This document shows, piece after piece, positions 62,836-64,000 of a DNA stretch of 64,000 bases. Location: the NCBI RefSeq assembly GCF_021729155.1, contig NZ_JAJQYA010000011.1:62001-126000 (forward strand). The letters run 5' to 3'. A program made the translations under genes and the position numbers. Numbering within the stretch: position 1 is the stretch's first letter; every line of letters begins with the position of its first letter. A model generated the notes under the pieces. That model searched no databases and was not told the origin of the DNA. It saw only the letters and a list, made by a program, of their open reading frames with translations. Source of the DNA: Membranihabitans marinus. Its GTDB lineage: Bacteria; Bacteroidota; Bacteroidia; Chitinophagales; Saprospiraceae.

Positions 62836-64000
62836 ATGGACATTACATCAAAAGACATCAGAAACGTGGTATTGCTCGGTCATGCTGGTAGTGGCAAAAC
62901 CAGTTTTGTAGAAAACATGCTTTTAGAGGCAGAATCAATCAATCGCTTGGGCAGTGTTGGTCAAGAGAATACGGTATCAGATTATACCTTTATCGAGCGA
63001 GATAAAAAATATTCCATTTTTACTTCTACCATGCACATTTTCTGGAAAAACAGTAAAATCAATATTATCGATACTCCGGGTGCCGATGATTTAATCGGAG
63101 AAGTTTTGTCTGGATTAAGGGTGGCCGATTTTGGACTTATGATGGTCAATGCGCGATATGGTGTCGAAGTGGGAACAGAATTGATCATGGAATATGTAAA
63201 TGGTTTCAATACTCCACTGGCCTTTGTAATCAATCATATGGACGATGGGAGGGCGGATTTCGAAACTGCTCTATCTCAGTTAAAGGATCGCTATGGTAGT
63301 AAGGTGCAACCATTGCAATACGCATTGGAATCTGGGCCTAACTTTCATTCCATTGTCGATGCATTGCAAATGGTGATGTATGTATTTCCTCCAGAAGGAG
63401 GAAGACCTCAGAAAGTCGACATTCCCGAAAGTGAAATTCAGAAAGCCAAATCCTGGCATAACACCTTGGTTGAAATAGCGGCGGAGAACGACGAAGGTTT
63501 AATGGAGCGTTACTTTGAAAAAGGGAAGTTGTCAGAAGAAGAATTGCGCAAAGGTCTAAATATAGCCTTGTCAATGGGGGACTTTTATCCCGTATTTGTG
63601 GCAAGTTCGTCCTATAATATGGGGAGTGGACGCATCATGGGTTTTATCAATGATATAGCGCCAGCGCCACCTGAAAGGCCATGGGAGAAATTGTCTGATG
63701 GATCTCATCTCGAGTGCTCGCCAGATAAAGATACCTCAATCTTGATTTACAAAACCATTTCAGAGCCCAATGTGGGCAATGTTTCCTATTTTAAGGTATA
63801 TTCTGGGGTGTTGAGCCGAGGTGATCAACTTTTCAATGTCCAACAAAATTCTACTGAAGGATTTAGTCATATTTATGTGGCCAATGGTAAGGAGAGAACA
63901 GAAGTAGCTAGACTGATTGCCGGAGATATTGGAGTAACTACTAAACTGAAGAACAGTCATACCAACAATACCCTGCACAAGGAGGCCAAGGAAGTGAAAA
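62836..64000 (+). CDS. Elongation factor G-like translational GTPase paralogue (5' part)
   Basis: Open frame from ATG at 62836 to the window edge (388 codons plus one base). G1 GHAGSGKT (15-22), G3 DTPG (79-82) and the domain II start (IYKTISEPNVGNVSYFKVYSG) identify an EF-G-type GTPase. It departs from canonical EF-G: G4 reads NHMD (133-136) instead of NKMD, and the switch I region is DYTFIERDKKYSIFTS instead of the RGITI form. This is the secondary EF-G-like paralogue found in many Bacteroidota rather than the main fusA product. It is preceded by 275 bp with no gene; no clear -7 box was found. Confidence 0.87.
   Translation, partial: MDITSKDIRNVVLLGHAGSGKTSFVENMLLEAESINRLGSVGQENTVSDYTFIERDKKYSIFTSTMHIFWKNSKINIIDTPGADDLIGEVLSGLRVADFGLMMVNARYGVEVGTELIMEYVNGFNTPLAFVINHMDDGRADFETALSQLKDRYGSKVQPLQYALESGPNFHSIVDALQMVMYVFPPEGGRPQKVDIPESEIQKAKSWHNTLVEIAAENDEGLMERYFEKGKLSEEELRKGLNIALSMGDFYPVFVASSSYNMGSGRIMGFINDIAPAPPERPWEKLSDGSHLECSPDKDTSILIYKTISEPNVGNVSYFKVYSGVLSRGDQLFNVQQNSTEGFSHIYVANGKERTEVARLIAGDIGVTTKLKNSHTNNTLHKEAKEVK

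Overview
The window is a 64 kb piece of a chromosome from a member of the Bacteroidota. The evidence is a SusC/SusD pair, a type IX secretion (T9SS) type B sorting domain, several Bacteroidota-restricted families (DUF4290, DUF4270, DUF4159, DUF4199, BatA-type), a phylum-typical single-subunit SdhC, and -7 promoter boxes of the form TAnnTTTG upstream of many genes. A Saprospiraceae-like or other environmental lineage is possible, but the sequence alone does not fix the family. I see no tRNA, rRNA, CRISPR array, phage or insertion sequence.

Layout. 1-4.9 kb: end of a nutrient-uptake locus (SusC fragment, SusD, TlpA-like thioredoxin lipoprotein) closed by a strong terminator. 5-10.5 kb: single genes for exported proteins (EreA-like protein, DUF805, a formylglycine-generating-enzyme lipoprotein, an S46 dipeptidyl-peptidase). 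10.5-11.2 kb: a gene-free tract of hairpin-forming repeats. 11.2-23.8 kb: mostly minus-strand housekeeping genes (DsbD-like, purQ, membrane protein, murA, DUF4290, DUF4270, half a starch synthase, DUF819, exported protein) with a plus-strand polyprenyl diphosphate synthase. 23.9-34.6 kb: dnaX (split by a frameshift at a run of ten A), a membrane protein, mfd, a GHMP kinase, a sodium:solute symporter, an outer-membrane protein and lipA. 34.6-38.2 kb: an AT-rich accessory island with three paralogous small membrane proteins, a Cys/Gly-rich lipoprotein, a decayed copy of it and another copy of the hairpin repeat. 38.3-50.1 kb: rnr, sdhCAB, a Cys/Lys-rich microprotein, asnS, DUF4197 and the tag-yheT-queG run. 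50.1-53.7 kb: a third repeat copy, a T9SS cargo protein and rseP. 54-62.6 kb: a long tightly packed plus-strand run (YiiX-like, rsmE, DUF4159, hemJ-like, BatA-like, dihydroorotase-like, DUF4199, GT2, gmhA, gmhB-like). 62.8 kb to the end: an EF-G paralogue cut by the window edge.

Most notable points: (1) dnaX is in two frames, and only about 30 nt around an A10 run allow the switch, as expected for programmed gamma/tau production by slippage. (2) A mosaic intergenic repeat occurs at three loci with hairpin arms that differ in sequence but keep pairing. (3) A lipoprotein plus small-membrane-protein module has been tandemly duplicated, leaving a pseudogene next to the repeat. Several enzymes also carry telling residue changes: MurA with Asp at the fosfomycin-target Cys, a dihydroorotase-like protein without metal ligands, and an EF-G paralogue with an altered G4 motif.
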